Position numbers and translations under genes: made by a program
The notes under the pieces: generated by a model
Databases searched by the model: none
The model's input: the letters and a program-made list of their open reading frames with translations, nothing else
What the model was told of the DNA's origin: nothing
Origin: Chloroflexota bacterium
GTDB lineage: Bacteria; Chloroflexota; Dehalococcoidia; Lucifugimonadales; Australimonadaceae
NCBI GenBank assembly: GCA_022561455.1
Contig: JADFRC010000007.1
Span: 1-33,851, forward strand
Direction: 5' to 3'
DNA length: 33,851 nt
Shown here: positions 15,286-22,974 of the stretch, one piece after another
Numbering within the stretch: the first letter of the stretch is position 1
Layout of the letters: the number at the start of each line of letters is the position of its first letter

Positions 15286-16413
15286 TTGGCACCGAGATAC
15301 CCGTTGATCAGCACGGACGACCACGTCCAAGAGCCGCCGGACCTCTGGTCCTCCCGGCTCTCCAAGAAACGGTGGGGCGACCGCGTTCCACACCTGGAGC
15401 GGAGCGCCAAGGGCGCGGAACGGTGGATGGTCGACGGGCAGGTGCTCCTTGACGGGCATTCCGCCCGGGCTGGTGCCCTGATGCCCGACCGCAACGTCGA
15501 GCCGGCCCGATGGGACGAGGTCCCGCCGGCGGCGTACCAGCCGGCGGAACGGCTCAAGGTCATGGATACTGCGGGCGTCAGCTATTCGGTTCTCTTCCCC
15601 ACCGTCGCAGGGATGGCCGGAGAGACCTTCGGGCGGCTCAAGGACCCGGAGCTCGAGGTCGCCTGCGTGCAGGCCTACAACGACTGGCTGATCGAGGAGT
15701 GGGCCGCGGCAAGCGACCGCTTCGTCCCACAGTGCATCGTCCCCATCTGGCCGCCCGAGGCCACCGTGGCGGAGATCCGGCGGGCCGTGGACATGGGCCA
15801 CCGCGGCGTGGTCTTCCCCGCGGTGCCCATGGACCTGCGCGACGTGCCCCACGTGGCCGGCCCCGAGTACGACCCGGTATGGGCCGTCTGCGAGGAGCTG
15901 GACGTGCCCCTCTGCCTCCATGCGGGATCGGCGCCGGGGCTGCAGTACCCCGTGTCTCCGGCGATGGCACCCGCCCTGGCCGGAGCACTCGACGCCGTGA
16001 CGAAGCCCGTCTCCAGCGTGTTCGTCCTCTCCCTGCTCCTGTTCTCGCGGATGCTGATCCGGCACCCGAAGCTGCGCGTGGTGTTCGCGGAGAGCGCGCT
16101 CAGCTGGAGCATGCTCTTCCTGGAGTGGGCCGACCATCAGTTCGAGCACGATGGCCTCGAGCGTGAGGGATACGAGCTAACGCCGTCGCAGATGTTCCAC
16201 CGCCAGTGCTACCTGAACGCGTGGTTCGACAAGGTCGCGCCGTTCGCCCCCTACGTGGGGACGGACCGCGTTCTGTGGTCCACGAACCTCCCACTGGCGA
16301 CATCCACCTGGCCGGGGACGCAAGAGACGATCGAGCATTGCTTCCGGGGCGTCTCCGAAGAGGACACGAAGCTGGTCTTGTGGGAAAACGCGGCGAGCCT
16401 CTACCGGCTCTGA
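15286..16413 (+). CDS. Amidohydrolase-2 family paralogue with Asp-to-Asn at the metal site
   Basis: 375-residue paralogue of the preceding amidohydrolase. It keeps Asp11/His13 (STDDH), the KRWGDRVPH block, His212 (LCLHAGS) and the WADHQFEH helix. Where the first copy has the conserved W-E-A-D-Y-P-H, this one reads WSTNLPLA: Asn334 replaces the catalytic/metal Asp, and the codon is AAC. The protein may therefore have altered metal use or chemistry, or act as a non-catalytic partner. A hydrophobic VSSVFVLSLLLFSRML stretch (~242-257) is characteristic of one subgroup. Start TTG 15286 is supported by AGGGAGG six bases upstream, and no better start exists. Confidence 0.82.
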   Translation: MAPRYPLISTDDHVQEPPDLWSSRLSKKRWGDRVPHLERSAKGAERWMVDGQVLLDGHSARAGALMPDRNVEPARWDEVPPAAYQPAERLKVMDTAGVSYSVLFPTVAGMAGETFGRLKDPELEVACVQAYNDWLIEEWAAASDRFVPQCIVPIWPPEATVAEIRRAVDMGHRGVVFPAVPMDLRDVPHVAGPEYDPVWAVCEELDVPLCLHAGSAPGLQYPVSPAMAPALAGALDAVTKPVSSVFVLSLLLFSRMLIRHPKLRVVFAESALSWSMLFLEWADHQFEHDGLEREGYELTPSQMFHRQCYLNAWFDKVAPFAPYVGTDRVLWSTNLPLATSTWPGTQETIEHCFRGVSEEDTKLVLWENAASLYRL

Positions 16414-16564
16414 TGAAGCACTCACTTTTCCATCCAGGACGGTCCGGGAGTGCGCTCGGCAGGCGGGCACATCTGAGTAGCTGGCAGGGCCGTCATGCGG
16501 CGGGTCCAAGCCAGTTGGTCTGCCGCAGAGGCAGGGGAGCCTGACGCGCGTGAGAGGGTCAGCG

Positions 16565-18373
16565 ATGGCGGACACAGAGGTAGGGCGCGCGGGCCTGGCT
16601 CGTAAGCGCCCACGATTCCGGCCCGGCACGGGCCACTTCGTCATGGCGGCCGTGCTGCTGCTGCTGGGCTTCTACCTCATCTGGCCGGTCCTCATCCTGC
16701 TGGTCAATAGCTTCAACACGGCCCGCGACATGTTCGTCGATCCGCGCGTCTGGGGTCTGGACCACTGGCGAGCCGCATACGCCGAACCCAGCAGGTTGCT
16801 ACGGCCCATCACGAACTCGCTGCTGATCTGGGGTCTGACCGTCCTGATCAGCTTTCCCATCGGGATAGTCATCTCCTGGGTGCTGGCGCGGACGAAGGTT
16901 CCCTTCAGTCACTCCCTCGAATTCATGTTCTGGATCGCGTATATGGTGCCTGGACTGCCGGTGACCATCGCGTGGATGACGCTGCTGGACCCATCCATCG
17001 GTTTCATCAACCAGGCGCTCGTCAAGCTGCCGTTCATCGATCAGGGGCCGTTCAATATCTTCAGCGTGGCCGGCATCGTGTGGGTCGGGCTGATGGGCAA
17101 CGGCATCGCCATCAAGGTCATGCTGCTGACGCCGGCCTTCCGGAACATGGATGCCGCCATGGAGGAGGCCGCGCGGATCAGCGGCGCCAACAACCTCCGC
17201 ACCATGCTCCGCGTCACGCTGCCCTTGATGATCTCCCCCATCACGCTCATCTTTGCGCTGCAGCTGCTCCGCGTCTTCCAGTCCTTCGAGACCGAGTGGC
17301 TCCTCGGGCTGCCGATCGGGTTCTTCGTCTACTCCACGAAGATCTATGCGCTCGTCCGCACCGAGATCCCCAACTATGGCGAGGCGACCGCGCTGGCGAG
17401 CCTCACGCTGATCGTCATCGCCTTCATCATCCCGCTGCAGCGCTGGATCCTACAGCGGCGCCGGTACACGACCGTCACGGGGAGCTTCAGGCCCGGCCTC
17501 ATCGACCTGGGGCCCTGGAACCAGATCTCGTTCGTCCTCATCGGCACCCTGTTGCTGCTGCTGACGATCATGCCTGTCCTCGTGCTGTTCGTTGCAGGCC
17601 TGATGAATAGGATCGGGTATTTCCAGCTGGGCTTCACCATGGACCACTGGATCTTAGTGCTGGGCGACCGGGCGTTCCTGGGAGCGTTGAGGACCACCCT
17701 GCTGCTCGGCTTCATGGCCGCCGTCGGAAGCCCGCTCCTGTTCTCGTTGCTCGCCTACATCTTGGTGCGGACGCGCCTGCCGGGACGTACGTTGCTAGAC
17801 ATGGTCATCTGGGGATCGGGAGCGATCCCGGGCATCCTCTCCGGACTGGGGCTGCTGTTGGTGGTCCTTGGCACCCCTGGCCTCACCCTGCTCTACGGCA
17901 CCATCTGGATCCTGTTCCTCGTGGTGATCATCTCGGGGAACACCACGGGCGTGAACATCATGAAAGGCGTCTTCGTCCAGGTCGGGCAGGACATGGAGGA
18001 CGCCGCGCGGGTCGCCGGGGCTGGGTGGGTCAGGACGTATTTCAGGATCTGGATCCCGCTGCTCATGCCCATGCTCGTTCTCCTGGCAGTGATGAATTTC
18101 ACTGCGGCCGCCACAGCAACCAGCTCGGTCATTCTGCTCGCCTCGCGGGATACCTGGACGCTCTCCATCCTTGCGCTGATCCAGGCCGGACAAGGCGGCG
18201 AGGGCCGAGAGGTCGCGAGCATCATCAGCATTTTCATCGTTATGATTTCGGTGATCGGAGCGCTCGTAGTGAGGACGATAGGCCTGCGCCTCGGTCTGCG
18301 GCACAACATGCGTGCAGGCGAGACCCGCGGAGCCCAGGCAGCCGCCGTGGCTCCCGTCGGACGGTCGACGTGA
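16565..18373 (+). CDS. ABC transporter double permease (FbpB-like, two fused inner-membrane domains)
   Basis: 602-residue integral membrane protein containing two binding-protein-dependent permease domains in one chain, about 12 membrane segments. Two EAA loops that dock the ATPase are clear: EEAARISGANNLRTMLR (about residues 199-215) and EDAARVAGAGWVRTYFR (about 480-496). This organisation is typical of Fe3+ (FbpB/SfuB), thiamine and some polyamine/aminophosphonate importers. The start ATG 16565 has GAGAGG upstream; a GTG at 16550 adds only five residues. It is downstream of the solute-binding lipoprotein and amidohydrolases on the same strand, with a 151-bp gap. No ATP-binding subunit is in the window, so the ATPase must be encoded elsewhere or was lost. 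Confidence 0.88.
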   Translation: MADTEVGRAGLARKRPRFRPGTGHFVMAAVLLLLGFYLIWPVLILLVNSFNTARDMFVDPRVWGLDHWRAAYAEPSRLLRPITNSLLIWGLTVLISFPIGIVISWVLARTKVPFSHSLEFMFWIAYMVPGLPVTIAWMTLLDPSIGFINQALVKLPFIDQGPFNIFSVAGIVWVGLMGNGIAIKVMLLTPAFRNMDAAMEEAARISGANNLRTMLRVTLPLMISPITLIFALQLLRVFQSFETEWLLGLPIGFFVYSTKIYALVRTEIPNYGEATALASLTLIVIAFIIPLQRWILQRRRYTTVTGSFRPGLIDLGPWNQISFVLIGTLLLLLTIMPVLVLFVAGLMNRIGYFQLGFTMDHWILVLGDRAFLGALRTTLLLGFMAAVGSPLLFSLLAYILVRTRLPGRTLLDMVIWGSGAIPGILSGLGLLLVVLGTPGLTLLYGTIWILFLVVIISGNTTGVNIMKGVFVQVGQDMEDAARVAGAGWVRTYFRIWIPLLMPMLVLLAVMNFTAAATATSSVILLASRDTWTLSILALIQAGQGGEGREVASIISIFIVMISVIGALVVRTIGLRLGLRHNMRAGETRGAQAAAVAPVGRST

Positions 18374-18394
18374 CATCAAAGAGGGGGTAGCAAA

Positions 18395-18931
18395 TTGAAG
18401 AGCTTGACTCGACCTCGAACGATAGTCTGGATGGTTCTGTTGCTTGTTGCAGTGGGCGTGGTCGGCGCTTGCGCGTCGGCGACGCCGACGGCGACCCCGA
18501 CGCCGACGGTTCCACCAACGGCGACCCCGTTCCCGCTGGGGGAGCTCAGGATCGAGCCACCCGTGCTCCTCTGGCCTGATGGGCGCGTGCGTAACTCAGG
18601 CATCTGGGTCTATGCATCGGGTCTCCAGCCGGGCCAGTGGTTCGAGTTGTCCTTCGACGTCCGCGGCAAGAAGGCGACTCCCACGCTCGCCGGCCTCGTT
18701 CTGCCACAGGCCGACGAGACGGGAGCGTTCGCCGGCGCTTTGCTGGTCGATGGCCGGGAAGGCCGGGACTTCTTGAGCACCGAAATGACGGCAACCTCCG
18801 GCCCGGTTACGATTGAGCTCACCGATCTGGATACGGGGCAAGTGATGGCGACCGCTTCCTGGGTCCTTTGCGGCCTCGATCGGGATCCAGCGGTCTGTGG
18901 CCCTGCGGAGGAGCTACTGCCGCTGGAATGA
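18395..18931 (+). CDS. Hypothetical lipoprotein with Thr/Pro linker
   Basis: 178-residue secreted lipoprotein. Residues ~10-23 form the hydrophobic signal core, then a VGAC-A lipobox (Cys at about 26) and the low-complexity linker ATPTATPTPTVPPTATP, a style common in Chloroflexota surface lipoproteins. The remaining ~130 residues look like a beta-sandwich (PVLLWPDGRVRNSGIWVYASGL, GQWFELSFDV) but match no family I recognise. Two Cys near the end (VLCGL, AVCGP) could form a disulfide. Start TTG 18395 follows GAGGGGG. The gene lies 21 bp after the permease and overlaps the next gene by 4 bp, so it is probably part of the transporter operon. Confidence 0.7.
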   Translation: MKSLTRPRTIVWMVLLLVAVGVVGACASATPTATPTPTVPPTATPFPLGELRIEPPVLLWPDGRVRNSGIWVYASGLQPGQWFELSFDVRGKKATPTLAGLVLPQADETGAFAGALLVDGREGRDFLSTEMTATSGPVTIELTDLDTGQVMATASWVLCGLDRDPAVCGPAEELLPLE

Positions 18932-19617
18932 CCGGCGCAGCTGGCGAGATTCCAAGATCGTCCGGCCCACAGCACGCCGATTCGGGCACGTTCCTGCGCA
19001 TATGGCTCCCAGGCATCGTGCTGATGACTGGGTGGAACGTGGCCTGGGTGCTCGCCTGGCAGAACTTTCTCTTCGACGCGTTCGCTCATGGCTCCAGCGC
19101 GGGCGTCACGGTGTTCGCAAACACGGACGGCCGCGGCCCGGAGGTCTGGATCACGGCCGCCGTGGGGTTCGTGCTCGGAGCCGCCGGCCTCGCGTTATGG
19201 GCAAGCAGCGCCCAGGTCTTTCCGGCTCGTGAGCCGCTGCTTGCCAGTCGCCTCTGGCGCATCAGCGGGATAGCGCTCACGCTCATCGGGCTCTCGTTGA
19301 TCATCTTGTTCCCATCGACCGTCAGCGTCGTCATCGACGAGGGCGCAGCGCGCGTTGCCGTGGAGACCCGCTGGCTGTACTGGAAGACGACCGAAGGGCT
19401 CGCGGCGGACGATGTCGATAGAGTTTCGTTCAGAGACTACCGGCTTTCCGTCGGGCCGCGGCCCGAAGACTGCAAGGTCCAGACGGGCCTCAGCATCGTC
19501 GATCGCCACAGGAACGCGCTCGCGATCCCAGCCGGCTTCGATCATGAGGCGGTAGCGAATGGCATCGCCGACAAGCTCGGCATCCGGCTCGAAGTCATCG
19601 GCGTGCAAGAGTGCTGA
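18928..19617 (+). CDS. Hypothetical membrane protein, PH-like tail
   Basis: 229-residue protein of unknown family. It has about three membrane segments: residues ~26-48 (WLPGIVLMTGWNVAWVLAW), ~74-93 (VWITAAVGFVLGAAGLALW) and ~115-134 (ISGIALTLIGLSLIILFPS). A soluble C-terminal part of ~95 residues follows, with beta-strand character (VVIDEGAARVAVETRWLYWK, VSFRDYRLSVG). The order of segments could suit a small membrane protein with a bacterial PH-like fold, which is only a guess. I chose ATG 18928 because it forms an ATGA overlap with the stop of the lipoprotein gene, so translation is probably coupled. It is the last gene before the tRNA-Ala end of the island. Confidence 0.65.
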   Translation: MTGAAGEIPRSSGPQHADSGTFLRIWLPGIVLMTGWNVAWVLAWQNFLFDAFAHGSSAGVTVFANTDGRGPEVWITAAVGFVLGAAGLALWASSAQVFPAREPLLASRLWRISGIALTLIGLSLIILFPSTVSVVIDEGAARVAVETRWLYWKTTEGLAADDVDRVSFRDYRLSVGPRPEDCKVQTGLSIVDRHRNALAIPAGFDHEAVANGIADKLGIRLEVIGVQEC

Positions 19618-19789
19618 TGCGAGAACCGGCTCTGCTGGGTCACCTCGTCCCTGCCAGGGCCCCCGTTCGTCGTCGACGACGGTGGGTCAAGCTTGTCGTC
19701 GCCCTGCCACGGCGGGGCTGACTGCCGGCAAGCGGGCCAAGGGGCGCTGGGCTACGTCGAGAAAGCTCGTTTTACCGGTCTATCATGCG
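19618..19789. other. Gap between island cargo and tRNA-Ala
   Basis: 172 bp with no gene. It contains a CGTCGTCGACGACG palindrome near 19667-19680 but no clear terminator T-run. The bases just left of the tRNA (CTATCATGCG) resemble those left of the truncated copy (CTACCATGTG), suggesting the attachment homology extends slightly past the tRNA end. Confidence 0.4.
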
Positions 19790-19837
19790 CTTGGTGGAGC
19801 CGAGGGGATTCGAACCCCTGACCCCCTGCTTGCAAAG
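19790..19837 (-). repeat. Attachment-site direct repeat at intact tRNA-Ala (island right junction)
   Basis: Identical over 48 bp to 8293-8340. Here the match runs on into a complete tRNA, so this is the reconstituted junction. The intervening DNA is about 11.5 kb. Confidence 0.85.
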
Positions 19838-19867
19838 CAGGTGCTCTCCCAACTGAGCTACGGCCCC
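19792..19867 (-). tRNA. tRNA-Ala (anticodon TGC), CCA encoded
   Basis: Complete 76-nt cloverleaf on the minus strand. The acceptor strands GGGGCCG and CGGCTCC pair with the G3:U70 wobble that identifies alanine tRNAs. The discriminator is A73, with encoded CCA at 19792-19794. The D-arm (AGCTCAGTTGGGAGAGC), anticodon stem-loop CCTGC-TTTGCAA-GCAGG with anticodon TGC, and T-arm GGGGTTCGAATCCCC are all intact. Its 3' 46 nt are duplicated at 8295-8340. Confidence 0.97.
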
Positions 19868-19890
19868 ACGGCGCGCCCACGCGCGTCGGC

Positions 19891-19896
19891 AGTATA
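19891..19896 (-). promoter_or_regulatory. Candidate -10 element of tRNA-Ala
   Basis: Minus-strand TATACT lies 23 bp upstream of the mature tRNA 5' end. No recognisable -35 element is present. The same hexamer recurs before the ECF sigma gene (28493-28498). Confidence 0.4.
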
Positions 19897-19908
19897 GCGC
19901 GCGGCCGC

Positions 19909-21774
19909 TTACGTCCCGGTCAGGTCGAGGCCGGCGAGTGTCTCGCCGACGACCTCGTAGCGATCGAACGGCGGCATGAAGTAGACGCCCGCGATCCGGC
20001 CCCGGACGGCCCGCAGCAGCTCCCGGCTCACGGCGATGCCTTCGGCCGCCGCACCGTCACCGGCGGTGGCGAGCCTTTGGAAGACCGCGTCCGGCACGGA
20101 GATACCCGGCACTTCATTGTGCAAGAAGCGGGCGTGCCGCTCGCTGCGCAGCGGTAGCACGCCGAGGAGCACCGGCAGCGGGAAGCCGCCGAGCCGCTCC
20201 GCCACGCGCTCCACCGCCTCCGGTTCGTACACGGGCTGCGTCAGCAGGAAGTGGGCGCCAGCCGCGACCTTGCGCTCGAGCACGCGGAGCTCGCGGTCCA
20301 TGTCCGGTGCGTTCAGGTTGAGCGCCGCCCCGATGAAGAAGGACGTCGGCCCCTCGAGCGCGCGGCCGTTCGCATCGACCCCCTGGTTGAAACCCGCCAT
20401 CAGCTTGATCAGGCCGGAGGCCGTGATGTCGCTGACGGCGGTCGCCTGCGGGTAGTCGCCGGTGAGCGGCACGTCGCCCATGACGGTGAACACGTTCCGC
20501 ACGCCGAGCGCGTGGGCGCCGAGGAGGTCCGAGTGGAGCGCCAGCAGGTTCCGGTGGCGCAGCGACATGTGCATGATCGTCTCGACGCCCAGCTTCGACT
20601 GCACGAGGCTGCACATGGCGAGCGCGCTCATCCGGCCCTGCGCCCGTGGGCTGTCCGTGACGTTGATCGCGTGGACGGCCCCGACGATGGGCCGCAGCTT
20701 CTCAAGCGACGCGCCTGCGTCGAAGCCGCGGGGGGGCGCGAGCTCCGCCGTGACCACGAAGTCGCCGGCCGCGAAGAGCTCCGCGAGGCCCGTCGCCGAC
20801 GGCTTCGGCGCTTCGGACGGGGCTATGGACGGAGCGGCTGGGCGCGCGGGCGTCGCGACGGCGGCCGGGCGGCCAGCCGAACCACCATCCAAGGGCTCGA
20901 CGCCCCGGAGCGCGTCGCGCACCTTCGCGATGTGCTCGGGCGTCGTGCCGCAGCAGCCGCCCAGGAGCCGGGCGCCGGCCACCGCGATCTGGCGGACGGC
21001 GTCCGAGAAGTACTTGGGGTCGGCCGAGTATTCGATCCGTCCGTCCACGTAGGCCGGCAGGCCGGCGTTCGGCTGCGCCGCGATGGGCAGCTCAGCGACG
21101 CGCGCCATGCGCTCGACCACGTCGCGTATGAGGTCGGGGCCGACGCTGCAGTTCGCGCCGAACGCTGCGAGGTCCAGCTCGCCCAACGCGGCCGCGACCT
21201 CCTCCGGCGTATCGCCGCCAAGGGTCACGCCCTCCTCGTCGAACGTCATCTGGGCAACGATCGGCAGCGGCGAGACCGACCGGACGGCTGCCACCGCCAA
21301 TCTCACCTCGGGCAGCGACGAGAACGTCTCCAGCATGAAGAGGTCGACGCCCGCGTCCGCGAGCGCCGCGGCCTGCTGAGCGAAGGCGTTGTGCCCCGTC
21401 GCCGAGTCCAGCGCGCCGAACGGGGAGGAGTCGCGCCCGAGCGGCCCGATGCCACCCGCGATCCAGATGCTCTGCCCGACGAGCCGCCGCGCCTGCTCGG
21501 CGATCGCCACGGCGGCGCGGTTGATCTCCTCGACCCGGCCCTCGACGCCCGCGGCTGCGAGCCGGAGTGCGTTCGCACCGAAGGTGTTGGTCTGGATGAC
21601 CTCGGCGCCGGCGCGCAGGTAGTCGAGGTGGATCGCCTTGACCACGTCGGGGTGCGTCAGGTTGGCGAGGTCCAGCGGGTCGTCCTCGACGCCGCGCTCG
21701 TAGAGCTGTGTGCCCATCGCGCCGTCGCAGAGCAGCGCTCCGTGGGCAAGGCGTTCGGTGAAGGAGAGGGGCAT
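19909..21774 (-). CDS. Bifunctional homocysteine S-methyltransferase / methylenetetrahydrofolate reductase
   Basis: 621-residue fusion. Residues ~5-290 are a Zn-dependent homocysteine S-methyltransferase barrel: the N-terminal CDGAMGTQLYERG, then the zinc ligands Cys209 (GANCSVGP) and Cys274-Cys275 (GGCCGTTPEHI). A Pro/Ala-rich linker (~295-335) joins it to a 5,10-methylene-THF reductase-type barrel (~340-621), which begins VVTAELAPPRG and contains INVTDSPRAQ and LLTQPVYEP. Such fusions (Bacillus YitJ type) link methyl-group reduction to methionine synthesis in the cytoplasm. Start ATG 21774 gives the usual N-terminus MPLSFTERLA. An open extension of 40 residues upstream lacks family similarity. 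No SD is obvious. The gene ends 41 bp before tRNA-Ala. Confidence 0.92.
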   Translation of the reverse strand: MPLSFTERLAHGALLCDGAMGTQLYERGVEDDPLDLANLTHPDVVKAIHLDYLRAGAEVIQTNTFGANALRLAAAGVEGRVEEINRAAVAIAEQARRLVGQSIWIAGGIGPLGRDSSPFGALDSATGHNAFAQQAAALADAGVDLFMLETFSSLPEVRLAVAAVRSVSPLPIVAQMTFDEEGVTLGGDTPEEVAAALGELDLAAFGANCSVGPDLIRDVVERMARVAELPIAAQPNAGLPAYVDGRIEYSADPKYFSDAVRQIAVAGARLLGGCCGTTPEHIAKVRDALRGVEPLDGGSAGRPAAVATPARPAAPSIAPSEAPKPSATGLAELFAAGDFVVTAELAPPRGFDAGASLEKLRPIVGAVHAINVTDSPRAQGRMSALAMCSLVQSKLGVETIMHMSLRHRNLLALHSDLLGAHALGVRNVFTVMGDVPLTGDYPQATAVSDITASGLIKLMAGFNQGVDANGRALEGPTSFFIGAALNLNAPDMDRELRVLERKVAAGAHFLLTQPVYEPEAVERVAERLGGFPLPVLLGVLPLRSERHARFLHNEVPGISVPDAVFQRLATAGDGAAAEGIAVSRELLRAVRGRIAGVYFMPPFDRYEVVGETLAGLDLTGT

Positions 21775-21883
21775 GGCGTCGGCGAGCTCCGGTCCGGGCT
21801 CAAGACTCCCGGGCCGACATTGTACCGTGGGCACGCGCTCCTCAAAGTGTCGACCGCCCCCTCCGAACCACGGGCCGCCCTCC

Positions 21884-21976
21884 CCCCCTGTCATTCCGAG
21901 CGGAGCGAGGAATCTCTCGGGCGCGGCCGGTGAGAGATTCCTCGTCGGCCTTCGGCCTCCTCGGAATGACAGGGGG
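21884..21976. repeat. Nested palindromic intergenic repeat (TCATTCCGAG type)
   Basis: Outer arms of 17 bp, 21884-21900 (CCCCCTGTCATTCCGAG) and 21960-21976, are perfect inverted copies. Inside them, 13-bp arms CGAGGAATCTCTC (21906-21918) and its complement (21932-21944) also pair perfectly. A small GGCCTTCGGCC hairpin lies at 21947-21957. It occupies the gap between two minus-strand genes. Confidence 0.75.
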
Positions 21977-21988
21977 AGGGGCGCGCGC

Positions 21989-22972
21989 TCAGCCCGCGGC
22001 GCCCTCGACAGCCTTGGCGCCCAGGAGCTTGGCGCAGGCGTAGACCGCGCTGGTGTACGGCATGGGCCGCCCGAGCATCCCGCCGAGCTCGAGCACCGTC
22101 CCGACGAGGCCGTCGACCTCCAGCGGCTTGGCCGCCTCGACGTCTTGGAGCATGGACGTCTTGTGCGCGCCCACTGCCTCCGCGCCCGCCATGCGCGCCT
22201 CGATGCTCACGGGGATGTTGATGCCGAGCTCCGCCGCGACGCCGTACGTCTCCTCCATCATGGCGCGCACGACGGCACGCGCATCCACGTCGGCCGCGAT
22301 CTCGGCCAGGCTCGCCCTGGTGAGCGCGCTGACGGGGTTGAAGGCGCTGTTGCCCAGCAGCTTCACCCAGATCTCCTCCCGGATGTTCTTGCGGATCGGC
22401 GCCCGCAGCCCGGCGCGGCCGATGGCCGCGGACAGCGCGCGGGCGCGTTCGGACGTCGAGCCGTCGAGCTCGCCGATCGAGAAGCGGTCGCCCTCGGTGT
22501 GCTCGATGACGCCGGGCTCCACGATGGCTACGGCCGGGTAGACGACGCAGCCGATGATGCGCTCGGGGGGGATGTGGGCAGCGATCACCCCGCCGGGGTC
22601 CGCGCTCTCCAGGCGCGTCCCCTCCCAGGGCCCACCGTGGCGCAAGAAGTACCACCACGGGATGCCGTTCTGCGCGGGCACGACAGCCGTGGCCTCCCCG
22701 AGCAGCGGCGCGAGCAACGGGGCGATGGCCGTAAGTCCGTGCGCCTTGACCGCGAGGACGAGGTAGTCGACCTCGCCGACCTCGCGCGGGTCGTCCGTCG
22801 CGAACGGCTTGGCCTCGAAGTCGCCGTCGGGGCTGCGGACGCGCACGCCGTGCTCCTGCATCGCGCGCAGGTGCGGGCCGCGCGCGATCAACGACACGTC
22901 CTCGCCGGCCGCGGCTAGCTTCGCGCCGAGGTATGCGCCGATGGCGCCCGCGCCGTAGATGGCGAACCGCAT
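21989..22972 (-). CDS. 2-dehydropantoate 2-reductase family (PanE/ApbA-like) oxidoreductase
   Basis: 327-residue NADPH-dependent ketopantoate reductase-type protein. The N-terminal dinucleotide motif is GAGAIGAYLG (7-16). The active-site block is EEIWVKLLGNSAFNPVSALT with Lys204, Asn208 and Asn212, and the C-terminal KPLEVDGL carries the acid near 285. True PanE makes pantoate for CoA synthesis. Many paralogues act on other 2-oxo acids. Here the gene follows an acyl-CoA ligase by 2 bp and lies in an operon with malate synthase, so a 2-oxo/2-hydroxy-acid role is possible. No panB or panC is nearby. No SD; translation is probably coupled to the upstream gene. Start ATG 22972. Confidence 0.87.
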   Translation of the reverse strand: MRFAIYGAGAIGAYLGAKLAAAGEDVSLIARGPHLRAMQEHGVRVRSPDGDFEAKPFATDDPREVGEVDYLVLAVKAHGLTAIAPLLAPLLGEATAVVPAQNGIPWWYFLRHGGPWEGTRLESADPGGVIAAHIPPERIIGCVVYPAVAIVEPGVIEHTEGDRFSIGELDGSTSERARALSAAIGRAGLRAPIRKNIREEIWVKLLGNSAFNPVSALTRASLAEIAADVDARAVVRAMMEETYGVAAELGINIPVSIEARMAGAEAVGAHKTSMLQDVEAAKPLEVDGLVGTVLELGGMLGRPMPYTSAVYACAKLLGAKAVEGAAG

Positions 22973-22974
22973 CG

